A DNA stretch of 64,000 nucleotides from Enterobacter cancerogenus (GTDB lineage Bacteria; Pseudomonadota; Gammaproteobacteria; Enterobacterales; Enterobacteriaceae): assembly GCA_000773965.1 (NCBI GenBank), contig JRUP01000027.1, positions 94,521-158,520 on the forward strand, read 5' to 3'. Numbering within the stretch: position 1 is the first letter of the stretch; every line of letters starts with the position of its first letter. Under the pieces are notes generated by a model. It made no database searches. It was not told the origin of the DNA and worked only from the letters and a program-made list of their open reading frames with translations. This document shows, one piece after another, positions 19,742-30,391 of the stretch. The position numbers and the translations under genes are program-made.

Positions 19742-20148
19742 AGCGATGCCCGTCCTTTCGTTTTTAGCACAGGTAAAGGAGCGAAATTAGATACGTTTGC
19801 AGCTCCCGGAAGATATTCTTTATTGGGTACAGCAACCCTTATGCCAACCTGACGTTTTTTTATCGGGATACACAATTCTTATGGTTACTCTGCTCGTACA
19901 AAAAGTCTCGGCTTACTTTTAACTGTAGAAGGCATTCAGAAAATCTGCAGCCACTTTTCTCCTTATTTAGCGATATATCAATAACAAAGTCTCATAAGCA
20001 CTAAGGCATTCCGTTTGCATGTCTACCACTGCAGCCTGCTTCAGACTATTCCGCATGGGTGATAAACATCCCTGATTTAACGTTAACCCAGCGCGAAATT
20101 TTAGTTAGACTCTGCGTGTGATTGTTATATTAATGGACTGATTAAATT
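19742..20148. other. yeaG-mipA intergenic region
   Basis: This 407-bp gap between the divergent genes yeaG and mipA holds the sigma-54 promoter of yeaG (19831-19846). I looked for NtrC palindromes of the GCAC-N-GTGC type further upstream and found none that were convincing. Confidence 0.5.
19831..19846 (-). promoter_or_regulatory. Sigma-54 promoter of yeaGH
   Basis: On the minus strand this reads TGGCATAAGGGTTGCT: the -24 GG and -12 GC are exactly 10 nt apart, matching TGGCAC-N5-TTGCW closely. The predicted start is near 19820, giving a leader of about 80 nt before yeaG. E. coli yeaGH is known to be induced by NtrC/sigma-54 under nitrogen stress, which supports the call. Confidence 0.8.
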
Positions 20149-20898
20149 GTGAACCAATTCAAACTTAAAGCGCTTGCTTGTGTTGTTCCTTGTTATTTTG
20201 CGGCGTTCAGCACTCATGCAGAACCCTTATCTCTCGGGGCTTCGGTTATTTATGCCCAGTCACCTTATCGTGGCGGACAGGACCGATACATCCCCATCCC
20301 GGTCATCAATTATGAAGGCGAAAACTTCTGGTTCCGTAGCTTGCAAGGCGGCTACTACCTGTGGAAAGACCAGCAAGATCAACTGTCATTAACCCTGCTG
20401 GGTTCACCGCAACAGTATGATCCCAAGGATAACGATCTTGGTGACATGAAGGCTCTGGATAAGCGCCGGATGACTCTAATGGCAGGTGCCACCTATCGCC
20501 ATGTTGCTGATTGGGGGATCGTGCGCACCGCTCTGCTAGGCGATGTGCTCAACAACAGTAATGGCATCATCTGGGATCTTACCTATCTGTATCGCTTCGA
20601 TTTTGGCGCGTTCAGCCTGACGCCAGGCATCGGTGCAATGTGGAACAGCGCCAATCAAAACCGCTACTACTATGGCGTGTCATCGCACGAAAGCGCGCGG
20701 ACAGGTATTGCTGAATATCAGCCGGACGACAGCTGGTCCCCTTATGTGGAAATGAACGCCAGCTACCAGATTAGCGATAGCTGGAACGCCAGTTTGTCCG
20801 GGCGTTACACCCGCTTTGATAGCGAAATCAAAGACAGTCCGATGGTGGACAAAAGTGGTCAGTTCACTCTCTGGACCGGCATCAGCTATACCTTCTAA
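20149..20898 (+). CDS. mipA: MipA/OmpV family outer membrane protein
   Basis: Outer membrane beta-barrel protein. E. coli MipA is a scaffold linking MltA and PBP1B. The GTG-initiated 249-aa frame starts with a signal peptide (cleavage probably after STHA, near residue 25). The barrel then runs to a C-terminal aromatic residue (WTGISYTF), the BAM-recognition pattern. Conserved family text includes SVIYAQSPYRGG. The start has a weak ribosome-binding site. It is divergent from yeaG and precedes yeaE, as in E. coli. Confidence 0.92.
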   Translation: MNQFKLKALACVVPCYFAAFSTHAEPLSLGASVIYAQSPYRGGQDRYIPIPVINYEGENFWFRSLQGGYYLWKDQQDQLSLTLLGSPQQYDPKDNDLGDMKALDKRRMTLMAGATYRHVADWGIVRTALLGDVLNNSNGIIWDLTYLYRFDFGAFSLTPGIGAMWNSANQNRYYYGVSSHESARTGIAEYQPDDSWSPYVEMNASYQISDSWNASLSGRYTRFDSEIKDSPMVDKSGQFTLWTGISYTF

Positions 20899-20910
20899 TG
20901 GTTTTACATG

Positions 20911-20935
20911 ACGCCTCTTAATGAGGCGTTTTTAT
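20911..20935 (+). terminator. mipA terminator
   Basis: Hairpin ACGCCTC / GAGGCGT with a 5-nt loop and a TTTT tail, 12 bp after the mipA stop. Confidence 0.8.
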
Positions 20936-20982
20936 TACATTGCACCAATAACGCGCCCCATCATGGCGCATCAGGGGGCGTA

Positions 20983-21831
20983 ATGAAGACGATTCAATTC
21001 CGTGGAGAATCAGCTATACCCGCCATTGGGCAAGGAACCTGGTATATGGGGGAGAATGCAGCGCTGCGTCGTCAGGAAGTCACGGCGTTACAGGCTGGAT
21101 TGGATCTGGGGTTAAGACTGATTGATACCGCAGAAATGTACGCCGAAGGCGGGGCGGAAGAGGTGGTGGGCGAAGCGCTACGCGGACGCCGCCATCAGGC
21201 CTGGCTGGTGTCAAAAGTCTATCCGTGGAATGCCGGGGAAGTGGATGCGATAGAGGCCTGCGATCGCAGCTTACAGCGCTTAGAGACCGATTATCTTGAT
21301 CTTTATCTGCTGCACTGGCGCGGCAATGTGCCACTGGAAGAGACCATTCGCGCCATGGAAACTCTGCAGCAGCAGGGAAAAATTCGGCATTGGGGCGTAT
21401 CGAATTTCGACACGGACGATATGCATGAACTGTGGAGTGAGACGGGCGGTGAAAACTGCGCAACCAATCAGGTGCTGTATCACCTGGCATCACGAGGAAT
21501 CGAATACGATTTGTTAGCGGCATGCCAGCAACGTGATATGCCGATCATGGCGTATTGCCCTCTGGCGCAGGCGGGACGTTTACGTCAATCGCTGTTTGAT
21601 GATCCCCATTTGCAGCAGATTGCACAACAGAAGAGCATCAGCGTGGCGCAATTACTGCTCGCATGGGTGATTCGTCAACCTGGCGTGATCGCCATTCCCA
21701 AAGCCAGTAGCCAACAACACGTGGCGGAAAATGCCGCCGCGTTAAATCTGCAGTTGAGCGTTGAGGAATTAGCGATCATCGACCGGGCATTCCCGGCACC
21801 GCAGCACAAAACGGACTTAGACGTGGTGTAG
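20983..21831 (+). CDS. yeaE: Aldo/keto reductase YeaE
   Basis: NADPH-dependent aldo/keto reductase; the E. coli enzyme reduces methylglyoxal. The start at 20983 follows AGGGGGC and gives 282 aa (E. coli 284); an upstream frame opening at 20908 runs through the mipA terminator. The catalytic tetrad is visible: Asp in LIDTAEMY, the Tyr of the same motif, Lys in LVSKVYPWN and His in YLLHWRG. The cofactor loop IPKASSQQHV lies near the C-terminus. It converges on yeaD. Confidence 0.94.
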   Translation: MKTIQFRGESAIPAIGQGTWYMGENAALRRQEVTALQAGLDLGLRLIDTAEMYAEGGAEEVVGEALRGRRHQAWLVSKVYPWNAGEVDAIEACDRSLQRLETDYLDLYLLHWRGNVPLEETIRAMETLQQQGKIRHWGVSNFDTDDMHELWSETGGENCATNQVLYHLASRGIEYDLLAACQQRDMPIMAYCPLAQAGRLRQSLFDDPHLQQIAQQKSISVAQLLLAWVIRQPGVIAIPKASSQQHVAENAAALNLQLSVEELAIIDRAFPAPQHKTDLDVV

Positions 21832-21852
21832 CGGCGCATCAGCGCCGCAATC

Positions 21853-22728
21853 TTACTTATTGCGCACGCGCAGCGTGGTACCGAGGCGAGCAGGGGATTC
21901 ACCGGCGCTTTTCATCGGCTTGTTGATGCGAGCCGTTTCCACGCAGACCATGGTTTTGTAGCCCTCGTTAGGCATATCCGCCATGCTGCAGGACAATTCT
22001 GGACCTGGATTCCATGTGACAACGTCACTTTGATAGTGATGGTACACTTCAATCTGACGTTTTCCTGCGATGTCGTGAATTACGCTGCAATCTTCGGCAG
22101 CGGTGTGAATCCGATCGACGCGGTCAGGGTAGGTTTGTTTGCCATCAGCCGAACTGCCCACCGCGTTCGCATTCACCTTATCGATATAGCTGTTACCTAA
22201 CCCACTCACTTCAACCTGTGCAATATCGGCGATCTGGAAGTAGGTGTGTAAGGCAGCGGTAGCTTCATAATCGCCCCAGGCTTCGAGCTCAATTTCACAA
22301 TGCTCGGCGATACGGAAACGGGCAAGCAGGGTGAAATCATGTGGCCACAGCTTCTTCGTTTGTGCGTTGCTTTCCAGTGTGAACGTCAGCATCACTGCAT
22401 CTTCGTTCTCATCGTGTGCGGTCAGTGTCCAGGGCTGATTACGGGCGAAACCATGCGCGGGTTCACCTGCAGGTCCAAACCATGGCCAGCAAATCGGCAC
22501 ACCACCACGAATCGCTTTACCTGTGGCAAACGGCGTTTTATCGCTCAACCAGATCACCGGCTGCTGGCCGCTGGGTTGCCAGGAGAGCAGATGCGCGCCT
22601 TGCAGCGCGATCGCCGCACGAACTTTAGGGTGGCTCACAACCACGATTGGCAAATCGCCCATCTGGCGCTGAGACAGGTAAGGGGTGATCTGATTCACCA
22701 CCGGTAAACTATAAAGCGTATCTTGCAT
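21853..22728 (-). CDS. yeaD: D-hexose-6-phosphate mutarotase
   Basis: Aldose-1-epimerase-fold enzyme that interconverts anomers of glucose-6-phosphate and related sugars. The start at 22728 (MQDTLYSLPVV) follows AAGG and gives 291 aa (E. coli 294); a longer frame from 22824 overlaps the end of gapA. Conserved motifs include GAHLLSW, IRGGVPICWPWFGP, HGFARNQPW and ALHTYFQIGDI-like (here ALHTYFQIADI). It lies downstream of gapA behind a terminator, so expression may be by read-through. Confidence 0.94.
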   Translation of the reverse strand: MQDTLYSLPVVNQITPYLSQRQMGDLPIVVVSHPKVRAAIALQGAHLLSWQPSGQQPVIWLSDKTPFATGKAIRGGVPICWPWFGPAGEPAHGFARNQPWTLTAHDENEDAVMLTFTLESNAQTKKLWPHDFTLLARFRIAEHCEIELEAWGDYEATAALHTYFQIADIAQVEVSGLGNSYIDKVNANAVGSSADGKQTYPDRVDRIHTAAEDCSVIHDIAGKRQIEVYHHYQSDVVTWNPGPELSCSMADMPNEGYKTMVCVETARINKPMKSAGESPARLGTTLRVRNK

Positions 22729-22754
22729 CGTCAGACCTTCTCTTCTTCCAAATG

Positions 22755-22782
22755 AAAAAAAGGGGCGACCGAAGTCACCCCT
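22755..22782 (-). terminator. gapA terminator with UUCG loop
   Basis: On the minus strand: AAGGGGTGAC-TTCG-GTCGCCCCTT followed by TTTTTCATT. The stem has one G-U pair and a UUCG-type tetraloop. It lies just after gapA and before yeaD. Confidence 0.85.
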
Positions 22783-22801
22783 TGTCTGTTTCGCCAGTCG
22801 C

Positions 22802-23812
<1,011 letters not shown>

Positions 23813-23843
23813 CTATTTGTTAGTGAATAAAAGGTTGGCTGTA

Positions 23844-23871
23844 AAATTACAAAAACCTTACCAGGCGTCAA
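23844..23871 (-). promoter_or_regulatory. Probable gapA P1 promoter
   Basis: On the minus strand: -35 TTGACG and -10 region TAATTT with a 16-nt spacer. The stretch downstream to the ATG closely matches the E. coli gapA P1 leader as I remember it (ending AACAAATAGCTGGTGGAATA). Confidence 0.6.
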
Positions 23872-24007
23872 GCGGAATCGTGTCAATTGTTGCGACAGGT
23901 CAATTCCAACGCCAGGAATAATTGGTTGCGCAATCGCTTACGCAGCACCCTTATTGCGCGCCTATGTTACGCCGAATACCGACCGAAAAGGGATGACTTT
24001 TGCAAAG

Positions 24008-24023
24008 GGTGATCGACGTCACA
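24008..24023. promoter_or_regulatory. CRP-like site, gapA-msrB
   Basis: GGTGATCGACGTCACA fits GTGA-N6-TCACA. It lies about 210 bp before gapA and 115 bp before msrB. E. coli gapA has cAMP-CRP control, so this is a plausible binding site. Confidence 0.55.
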
Positions 24024-24138
24024 ATTTTGCGCTGTGGCAGTCGTGGCGAACGGGTTCGCACGAAAAAAGACCATGATGATGTTGTTCGTTTGTTAGAATA
24101 CTAGTCGATTTTTACAGAATGACACTCCGGAACTCAAA

Positions 24139-24549
24139 ATGGCTAAAGACACCGCACCCGAGGCAAAAATCGCGCAGCTTTCTGAGATGCAGCGCTATGT
24201 CACACAGCATCGCGGCACGGAACCTCCTTTCAGTGGCGCACTACTGCACAACAAGCAGGAGGGCATTTACCACTGTTTAGTGTGCAATTCACCGCTGTTC
24301 CTCTCCGACTCTAAATATGATTCAGGCTGCGGCTGGCCGAGCTTTTACCAGCCTTACAGCGACGAAGCGATTCGTTATCTGGAAGATGATTCCCACGGCA
24401 TGCACCGCGTGGAAATTCGCTGTGGCAATTGCGATGCGCATCTCGGCCACGTCTTCCCGGATGGCCCGCAGCCTACCGGTGAGCGCTACTGCGTTAACTC
24501 TGCCTCATTGAGCTTTACCGATGAGCAGGGCAAGCAACAAGAGGGCTGA
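24139..24549 (+). CDS. msrB: Peptide methionine (R)-S-oxide reductase
   Basis: Repairs oxidised methionine (R-sulfoxide) in proteins. It has 136 aa. Zinc-binding cysteines are Cys46/Cys49 (CLVC) and Cys95/Cys98 (CGNC); the catalytic cysteine is Cys118 in RYCVNSASL. The [10 protein letters not shown] and [10 protein letters not shown] motifs are intact. yeaC follows after 2 nt, so the two genes form an operon. Confidence 0.97.
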   Translation: MAKDTAPEAKIAQLSEMQRYVTQHRGTEPPFSGALLHNKQEGIYHCLVCNSPLFLSDSKYDSGCGWPSFYQPYSDEAIRYLEDDSHGMHRVEIRCGNCDAHLGHVFPDGPQPTGERYCVNSASLSFTDEQGKQQEG

Positions 24550-24551
24550 GC

Positions 24552-24833
24552 ATGAAGCAAGAACTGGAAGCTATACTGGCGGCGATGACGCCGGAAGTCT
24601 ACGAGCGACTCGCCACCGCAGTGGAAACCGGTAAATGGCCGGACGGTGTCGCGCTGACGCAAGAGCAGCGCGATAATTGCCTGCAGCTGGTGATGCTGTG
24701 GCAGGCGCGTCACAACGACGACCCTCAGCATATGACCATTGGCAAAGGGGGGGAGATGGTGATGAAGTCGAAAAAGCAACTTAAGGAAGAGTTTGGTATC
24801 GAGCCGGACATCACGCGCATTAACCTGCACTAG
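24552..24833 (+). CDS. yeaC: DUF1315 family protein YeaC
   Basis: Small cytoplasmic protein (93 aa) of the YeaC family, conserved next to msrB; the function is unknown. Typical sequence includes MTPEVYERLATAVETGKWPDG and a C-terminal SKKQLKEEFGI segment. It starts 2 nt after msrB, which suggests translational coupling. Confidence 0.92.
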   Translation: MKQELEAILAAMTPEVYERLATAVETGKWPDGVALTQEQRDNCLQLVMLWQARHNDDPQHMTIGKGGEMVMKSKKQLKEEFGIEPDITRINLH

Positions 24834-24842
24834 AATGCAAAA

Positions 24843-24868
24843 GGGCTGGTTTTACCAGCCCTCATTTT
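24843..24868 (+). terminator. msrB-yeaC terminator
   Basis: Hairpin GGGCTGG / CCAGCCC with a 5-nt TTTTA loop, then TCATTTT. It lies between yeaC and the convergent pncA and may act on both strands. Confidence 0.75.
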
Positions 24869-25476
24869 CAGATTATTACCGCACCCTGAGCTTGCATCTG
24901 TTCGATAGCAATATCGCTATCATCAGGATTCAGGTTGACGCCGCGGCAACCCTCTTTCACCACTTCAACGTTGTAGCCCAGCTCCAGCGCATCCAGCACG
25001 CTGTATTTGACGCAATAGTCGGTAGCGAGCCCCAGCATCACCAGGTCGCTGATGTCGCGTTCACGCAGCCAACTGTCTAGCTCCGTTTTGCGGCGATGGC
25101 CGTTATCGAAGAAAGCACTGTAGCTGTCCACATCCGCGTCGCCCCCTTTATGGAACACCGCATCAATCAGTGTGCGGTCCAGTTCTGGGTGGAAATCCGC
25201 CCCCACGGAGTTCTCGACTCCGTGATCGGGCCACCAAATCTGCGCCAGACCGTTCAATTCACCCAGGGTATACACCGGTTCGCCAGAGACGGAGGCGAAG
25301 CTGCCATGATCTGCCGGATGCCAGTCTTGCAATGCCACTACACATTCTCCCCGATCGCGGAACTCGCGTGCGTAGCGATTGGCAACGGCAACCGTTTGGT
25401 CGCCTTCGCGCACCGCCATTGGGCCGCCGGGGCAAAAATCGTTCTGAATATCGATGATTATCAATGCCCGCTTCAT
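24868..25476 (-). CDS. pncA: Nicotinamidase
   Basis: Converts nicotinamide to nicotinate for NAD salvage (and hydrolyses pyrazinamide). The cysteine-hydrolase triad is visible as Asp9 (IIIDIQNDF), Lys110 (FHKGGDADVDSYS) and Cys155 (LATDYCVKYS); metal ligands are Asp51, His53 and His85. It has 202 aa, ten fewer than the annotated E. coli protein, whose N-terminus is extended. It lies 16 nt after ansA in one operon. Confidence 0.96.
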   Translation of the reverse strand: MKRALIIIDIQNDFCPGGPMAVREGDQTVAVANRYAREFRDRGECVVALQDWHPADHGSFASVSGEPVYTLGELNGLAQIWWPDHGVENSVGADFHPELDRTLIDAVFHKGGDADVDSYSAFFDNGHRRKTELDSWLRERDISDLVMLGLATDYCVKYSVLDALELGYNVEVVKEGCRGVNLNPDDSDIAIEQMQAQGAVII

Positions 25477-25492
25477 TACATCTCGCTCCGTA

Positions 25493-26506
25493 TCAGTCGT
25501 CGGTCAGTTCGCCGCGTAAATTCTGTTGCATTCTGGCACGAATTTCCGGGTTGGTGAGGTTTTGGCTCAACAAAAAGTGCAGTTTTGTTAATGTAGCCTC
25601 AACGGTAAGGTCAAAACCGCTGATCACCCCCGCATGCTCCAGCGCATTACCGGTGGCATAGCCCCCCATATTCACTTTTCCTGACATGCATTGCGTCAGA
25701 TTCACCACCACAATCCCACGTTCGCTCGCCTGCTGCAGTTCAGCCAGGAATTCTGCATTTTGCGGCGCGTTACCGACACCATAAGAGCGCAGAATCAGCG
25801 CTTTCACCGGCTGGCGCAGGAAGTTACGTACCACATCGGCAGAGATACCCGGATAGATGGTGACCACGCCAATCGGCTGCGGAGTAATCGGGTGCACAAT
25901 CAGCTCGCCACGGCCCTGTGGTGCCGGCGGCGTATTGAGTTTACGAATGTGAATACCGGCTTCCAGCAAAGGAGGGAGATTCGGTGAAGCGAAGGCGTTG
26001 AAGCCGTCGGCATGTGCTTTGGTAGTGCGATTGCCACGGAACAGCGTGTTGTTAAAGAACAACGCCACTTCATTGATCGGATAATTAGCGGCCACGTACA
26101 ACGAATTGAGTAAATTCTGCTGACCATCTGAGCGCAATTCTGCCAGTGGAATCTGCGAGCCGGTTACGATTACCGGCTTCGCCAGGTTTTCCAGCATGAA
26201 TGACAGCGCCGAGGCAGTGAATGCCATGGTGTCGGTGCCATGCAGAATCACAAAACCATCATAGCTGTCGTAATTCTGTTTAATGTCATCAGCAATCGAT
26301 TGCCAATCCAATGGCGTCATATCTGACGAATCCATCAGAGGCTGATATTCGTGGATGGTGAAATTCGGCATCTCAGGCCGATGGAACTCTGGCATGTTGG
26401 CCAGTTGCTGCTGCAGGTGGCCGGAAACCGGAATGTAGCCGTGCGCGGAGCGCTGCATACCGATGGTACCGCCCGTGTAGGCTACATAGATATTTTTCTT
26501 TTGCAT
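25493..26506 (-). CDS. ansA: L-asparaginase I
   Basis: Cytoplasmic L-asparaginase hydrolysing asparagine to aspartate and ammonia. It has 337 aa (E. coli 338). The two threonine motifs of the family are present: YTGGTIGM (Thr14) and HGTDTMAFTASAL. It is the first gene of ansA-pncA. The ribosome-binding site is poor, so the start rests on the match with the E. coli N-terminus (MQKKNIYVAYTGG). Confidence 0.96.
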   Translation of the reverse strand: MQKKNIYVAYTGGTIGMQRSAHGYIPVSGHLQQQLANMPEFHRPEMPNFTIHEYQPLMDSSDMTPLDWQSIADDIKQNYDSYDGFVILHGTDTMAFTASALSFMLENLAKPVIVTGSQIPLAELRSDGQQNLLNSLYVAANYPINEVALFFNNTLFRGNRTTKAHADGFNAFASPNLPPLLEAGIHIRKLNTPPAPQGRGELIVHPITPQPIGVVTIYPGISADVVRNFLRQPVKALILRSYGVGNAPQNAEFLAELQQASERGIVVVNLTQCMSGKVNMGGYATGNALEHAGVISGFDLTVEATLTKLHFLLSQNLTNPEIRARMQQNLRGELTDD

Positions 26507-26556
26507 GGAAGAACTCAGACTTGCCGTAAAACGCGCAGTATAAGGGGATTAACAGC

Positions 26557-26585
26557 GAAAAGCAGCCCGACCAGCGGCCGGGCTG
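26557..26585 (-). terminator. sppA terminator
   Basis: On the minus strand: CAGCCCG / CGGGCTG hairpin with a 9-nt loop, then CTTTTCG, seven bp after the sppA stop codon. Confidence 0.7.
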
Positions 26586-26591
26586 TAAAGA

Positions 26592-28451
26592 TTAGCGTAC
26601 GTTGCCGCAGTTCAGGCAGAAGGCGTAGCGATTTTGCGGATCATTAAGATTGTTCATCAGGCCAGGCTGATCTTTCACTGCACTCATTACATCCAGCATC
26701 GGTGCGGGCAGCCACACCTTCAGTGCTGCTGGCAGCATCGCTTGTGCAGAGGCATTCATCTGATTTAGCAGCAGGTCAATCATGCCGGGGTCGTCCTGAT
26801 ACCAGCTAAGCTGCGGCTTGGCGACTTTTGCCAACTCAGCCGCTTTCGCCACGGCATCGTCAAAATCACCCAACGCATCCACCAGGCCATTGGCTTTAGC
26901 ATCACTGCCGGTCCAGACATGGCCCTGAGCGATATCATTGATCTGTTCTGGCGTTTTATGACGCGACTTCGCGACCAATCCGACAAAGTTACGATAGCCG
27001 TTTTCGATGGTCAGTTGCATTAATTGCTGCACTTCTGTCGGCAGGGCTTTGGTGGTGGCAACGTCAGCCAGCGGAGAAGTGGCCACGCCATCCGTGTGCA
27101 CACCAATACTGTTCAGGCTATTTTCTACCGTGTTAATCACGCCGAAAATACCGATTGAACCGGTCAAGGTGCTGGGGGCGGCCACAATGTAGTCTGCTGG
27201 CGTCGAGATCCAGTAGCCACCTGAAGCCGCCATGCCGCCCATTGAGACCACCACTGGCTTGCCGGCATCATGGGCTGCGGCTAACTCTTCACGAATCGCT
27301 TCCGATGCCGACACGCTGCCACCTGGGCTGTTGACGCGCAGTACAATCGCTTTGATTTTCGGATCGAGACGCGCATCGCGGATCTGCGATGCGGTGGTAT
27401 CGCCTCCCACGTTTCCGGCGGTTTCCTCACCGTCCATGATGGCACCGCTGGCGAAAATCACCGCAATATTGCCATCCTGGTCCTGCTGAGGCTGCTTCAC
27501 GGTGTAATCGTAAATGCTGACGTTGCGATAATCGTTATTGGCTTTATCCCAGCCAAAGGTTTTCACCAGTTCCTGATCAGCCGCCGCACGGCTATCCAGC
27601 ACATCAACCAATTTACTGTTCAGCGCATATTTTGCGGTATCGCCGTCAACAGCCTGCAATCCGCTGATGACGCCGGCTGCTCCCGGGAACAGTTGATCCG
27701 GGGTAATCTGGCGATTTGCGGAAACGGTGTTCAGGTAGTTCTGCCACAGCTGGCCGATCCAGCGACTATCCGCATCACGTGCTTCCGGAGACATATCGTC
27801 ACGCAGGAAAGGCTCGACGGCAGATTTGTAGGTGCCCACACGGAACACATGAGAATTGACTTTGAGCTTCTCTAACAGGGATTTGTAATACAACCCATTG
27901 GTCGCAAAGCCATGCAGATCAACAGTGCCCTGCGGTGACAGATAAATTTTGGTGGCATAGCTGGCGATGTAGTATTGCGCCTGGCTATAGCTATCACCAA
28001 TGGCGTATATCGGTTTGCCCGCATCACGGAACTCACGCAGCGATTTGCCCAGATATTGTAATGAGGGTTGATCGCCGCCAGCAAAATCACGCAAATCAAG
28101 CACGATCCCGGTGATGTTTTTGTCAGTTTTCGCCTGACGAACCGCATCCACCACGTCGAACAATGAATTCTCTTGCAGGCGATCGCTGCTCGCGCCCAGC
28201 AACTCACGGCTGATGCGACTCAGGCGATTACTGACGGAAGGTTTATCCACTAATACACCGCTTAAATCCACTTTGAGTGCACCCTGTTGCACCGGTTCGC
28301 TGCTGTTGGCGCTGGAAAGCTGTAACCAGATACCGACACCGGCGAGGATTAAGACGATGAGGAATAAATTAAGAATGAATTCCCGAATAAAATTCAACAC
28401 CCGCCAGCTCCAGCGGAACAGGCCAGCAATAATTCGCCACAATGTGCGCAT
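26592..28451 (-). CDS. sppA: Protease IV (signal peptide peptidase)
   Basis: Inner-membrane serine protease that degrades cleaved signal peptides. One N-terminal membrane anchor (residues about 24-45) precedes two tandem S49 domains. The catalytic Lys209 ([11 protein letters not shown]) and Ser410 ([12 protein letters not shown]) form the Ser/Lys dyad. The start at 28451 (MRTLWRII) follows GGAG and gives 619 aa (E. coli 618); a frame opening at 28487 adds 12 unconserved residues. It is divergent from ydjA. Confidence 0.97.
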   Translation of the reverse strand: MRTLWRIIAGLFRWSWRVLNFIREFILNLFLIVLILAGVGIWLQLSSANSSEPVQQGALKVDLSGVLVDKPSVSNRLSRISRELLGASSDRLQENSLFDVVDAVRQAKTDKNITGIVLDLRDFAGGDQPSLQYLGKSLREFRDAGKPIYAIGDSYSQAQYYIASYATKIYLSPQGTVDLHGFATNGLYYKSLLEKLKVNSHVFRVGTYKSAVEPFLRDDMSPEARDADSRWIGQLWQNYLNTVSANRQITPDQLFPGAAGVISGLQAVDGDTAKYALNSKLVDVLDSRAAADQELVKTFGWDKANNDYRNVSIYDYTVKQPQQDQDGNIAVIFASGAIMDGEETAGNVGGDTTASQIRDARLDPKIKAIVLRVNSPGGSVSASEAIREELAAAHDAGKPVVVSMGGMAASGGYWISTPADYIVAAPSTLTGSIGIFGVINTVENSLNSIGVHTDGVATSPLADVATTKALPTEVQQLMQLTIENGYRNFVGLVAKSRHKTPEQINDIAQGHVWTGSDAKANGLVDALGDFDDAVAKAAELAKVAKPQLSWYQDDPGMIDLLLNQMNASAQAMLPAALKVWLPAPMLDVMSAVKDQPGLMNNLNDPQNRYAFCLNCGNVR

Positions 28452-28620
28452 AAACTCTCCATATTCACGTAACAGGGCAGTCGCCACGCGGTCTGCCCCG
28501 ATGTCGGGTTCATCCTAAAGAGCAGCGTGCGAAATGTCAGCAGGAAATCGCGCCAGACTGTTACAAAAGATCTTGCTGTGCCAGGATTAGCCCACGCTTT
28601 TTATTCACGGGAGAATAATG

Positions 28621-29172
28621 ATGGATGCACTGGATTTATTAATTAACCGCCGTTCGGCATCGCGTCTGGCAGAACCGGCTCCAGCAGGCGAAGTCTTGCA
28701 GAACATTTTGCACGCAGGCTTACGTGCACCGGATCATGGTACGTTGCAGCCGTGGCGCTTTATCATTGTAGAGAATGAAGGGCGTGAGCGTTTTGGTAAA
28801 TTGCTTGAACAAGCGGCGCGTGACAGCAACCTCGATGAAAAGGCGATTGAAAAATCCGCCACCGCACCGTTTCGAGCGCCGATGATTATCACTGTTGTTG
28901 CACACTGTGAAGAGCATGCCAAAGTCCCGCATTGGGAACAGTTGGTTTCAGCAGGTTGTGCCGTGATGGCGATGCAAATGGCCGCGGTGGCGCAGGGCTT
29001 TAACGGTATCTGGCGCAGCGGTCCATGGACCGACCATCCTTCGGTACGCGAAGCCTTTGGTTGCCGCGAGCAGGATGCGATTGTCGGATTCCTCTATCTC
29101 GGTACACCGCAGCTTAAAGCGAATACCACGGTAGTTGCACCGGACACCGCGCAATTTGTCAGTTATTTCTGA
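28621..29172 (+). CDS. ydjA: Nitroreductase-family protein YdjA
   Basis: FMN-dependent nitroreductase-fold protein; the E. coli homologue is a minimal, poorly active member. It has 183 aa. The FMN-contact motif [13 protein letters not shown] and the [13 protein letters not shown] loop are conserved, as is [17 protein letters not shown]. Two ATG codons are adjacent; the second (28621) gives the E. coli start MDALDLL and better spacing from GGGAG. It precedes selD, as in E. coli. Confidence 0.94.
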   Translation: MDALDLLINRRSASRLAEPAPAGEVLQNILHAGLRAPDHGTLQPWRFIIVENEGRERFGKLLEQAARDSNLDEKAIEKSATAPFRAPMIITVVAHCEEHAKVPHWEQLVSAGCAVMAMQMAAVAQGFNGIWRSGPWTDHPSVREAFGCREQDAIVGFLYLGTPQLKANTTVVAPDTAQFVSYF

Positions 29173-29325
29173 CAGACTTCGGCGGGTTTCTTCGGCAGGG
29201 TGAGGCGTGTTGCAAAGATTGCACACCGCGTGTGCGAAAGATCGAGCTTAAACCGCGCAACACTTACCACCGGTTGACAGCCAGGCTAACATACAGCCTT
29301 CTGTTCAGCGCATAAGGAACCCGCC

Positions 29326-30369
29326 ATGAGTGAACCTCTTCGTCTGACGCAATACAGCCATGGAGCTGGCTGCGGCTGCAAAATTTCGCCGCAGGTACTG
29401 GAAACCATTCTTCATAGTGAGCTGACCCCTTTTCATGACCCCCAGTTGCTGGTGGGCAACGAAACACGTGACGATGCTGCCGTTTACGATCTCGGTAACG
29501 GCACAGCGGTAGTCAGCACCACCGACTTCTTCATGCCGATTGTTGATGATCCCCATACCTTTGGCCGTATCGCCGCCACCAACGCTATCAGTGATATTTA
29601 TGCCATGGGCGGCAAACCGATCATGGCGATTGCCATCCTGGGTTGGCCGGTCAACGTGCTGAGCCCGGAAGTGGCTCAGCAGGTGCTTGAAGGTGGCCGT
29701 GCGGCGTGTCAGGCTGCTGGCATTGCGCTGGCGGGTGGGCATTCGATCGATGCGCCGGAGCCGATTTTTGGCCTGGCCGTCACGGGAATTGTTGATGTGG
29801 CGCGGGTGAAAAAGAACAGCGCCGCGCAGGTGGGAAGCCAGCTGTTTCTCACGAAGCCATTGGGGATCGGCATCCTGACCACCGCCGAGAAAAAAGGCCT
29901 TCTGCTGCCAGAACACCAGTCATTAGCGGCGGAGGTGATGTGTCAGTTGAATAAAGCCGGTGCCGAGTTCGCCAAACTGGATGGCGTCAGCGCCATGACC
30001 GATGTCACCGGTTTTGGCTTGCTGGGACATCTGAGTGAGATTTGCCAGGGATCGGGTTTGCGTGCGGAAATCCACGCCACACAGGTTCCGCGCTTACCGG
30101 GTGTCGATGAGTATATCGCCAAAGGTGCCGTGCCCGGAGGCACTCAGCGCAATTTTGCCAGCTATGGCGCCCTGATTTCCGCGATGGATGATGCAACTCG
30201 CGCGTTACTGTGCGATCCGCAAACCTCGGGTGGTTTACTGGTGGCGGTGCAACCCAGCGAGGTCGAAGCCTTCCAGCGCTGCGCAATATTGGCCGGCGTG
30301 CAGGCGACGGCGGTGGGTGAGCTTTTGGCTGCCGACCCGTCTTGCCCATTAATTACCGTCGTGAATTGA
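29326..30369 (+). CDS. selD: Selenide, water dikinase
   Basis: Makes selenophosphate from selenide and ATP for selenocysteine and 2-selenouridine. It has 347 aa. Active-site Cys16 and Lys19 lie in [11 protein letters not shown]; this is a cysteine, not a selenocysteine, form. AIRS-like ATP-binding motifs [24 protein letters not shown] and DPQTSGGLL are present. AAGGAA precedes the ATG. It starts an operon with topB (22 nt) and ynjH. Confidence 0.97.
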   Translation: MSEPLRLTQYSHGAGCGCKISPQVLETILHSELTPFHDPQLLVGNETRDDAAVYDLGNGTAVVSTTDFFMPIVDDPHTFGRIAATNAISDIYAMGGKPIMAIAILGWPVNVLSPEVAQQVLEGGRAACQAAGIALAGGHSIDAPEPIFGLAVTGIVDVARVKKNSAAQVGSQLFLTKPLGIGILTTAEKKGLLLPEHQSLAAEVMCQLNKAGAEFAKLDGVSAMTDVTGFGLLGHLSEICQGSGLRAEIHATQVPRLPGVDEYIAKGAVPGGTQRNFASYGALISAMDDATRALLCDPQTSGGLLVAVQPSEVEAFQRCAILAGVQATAVGELLAADPSCPLITVVN

Positions 30370-30391
30370 CGTAGAAGGAACGACGCCAGAC

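Noticed and set aside
29326-30369. Selenocysteine form of SelD
   Set aside because: The active-site codon in the GAGCGCK motif is a normal cysteine codon and there is no in-frame TGA.
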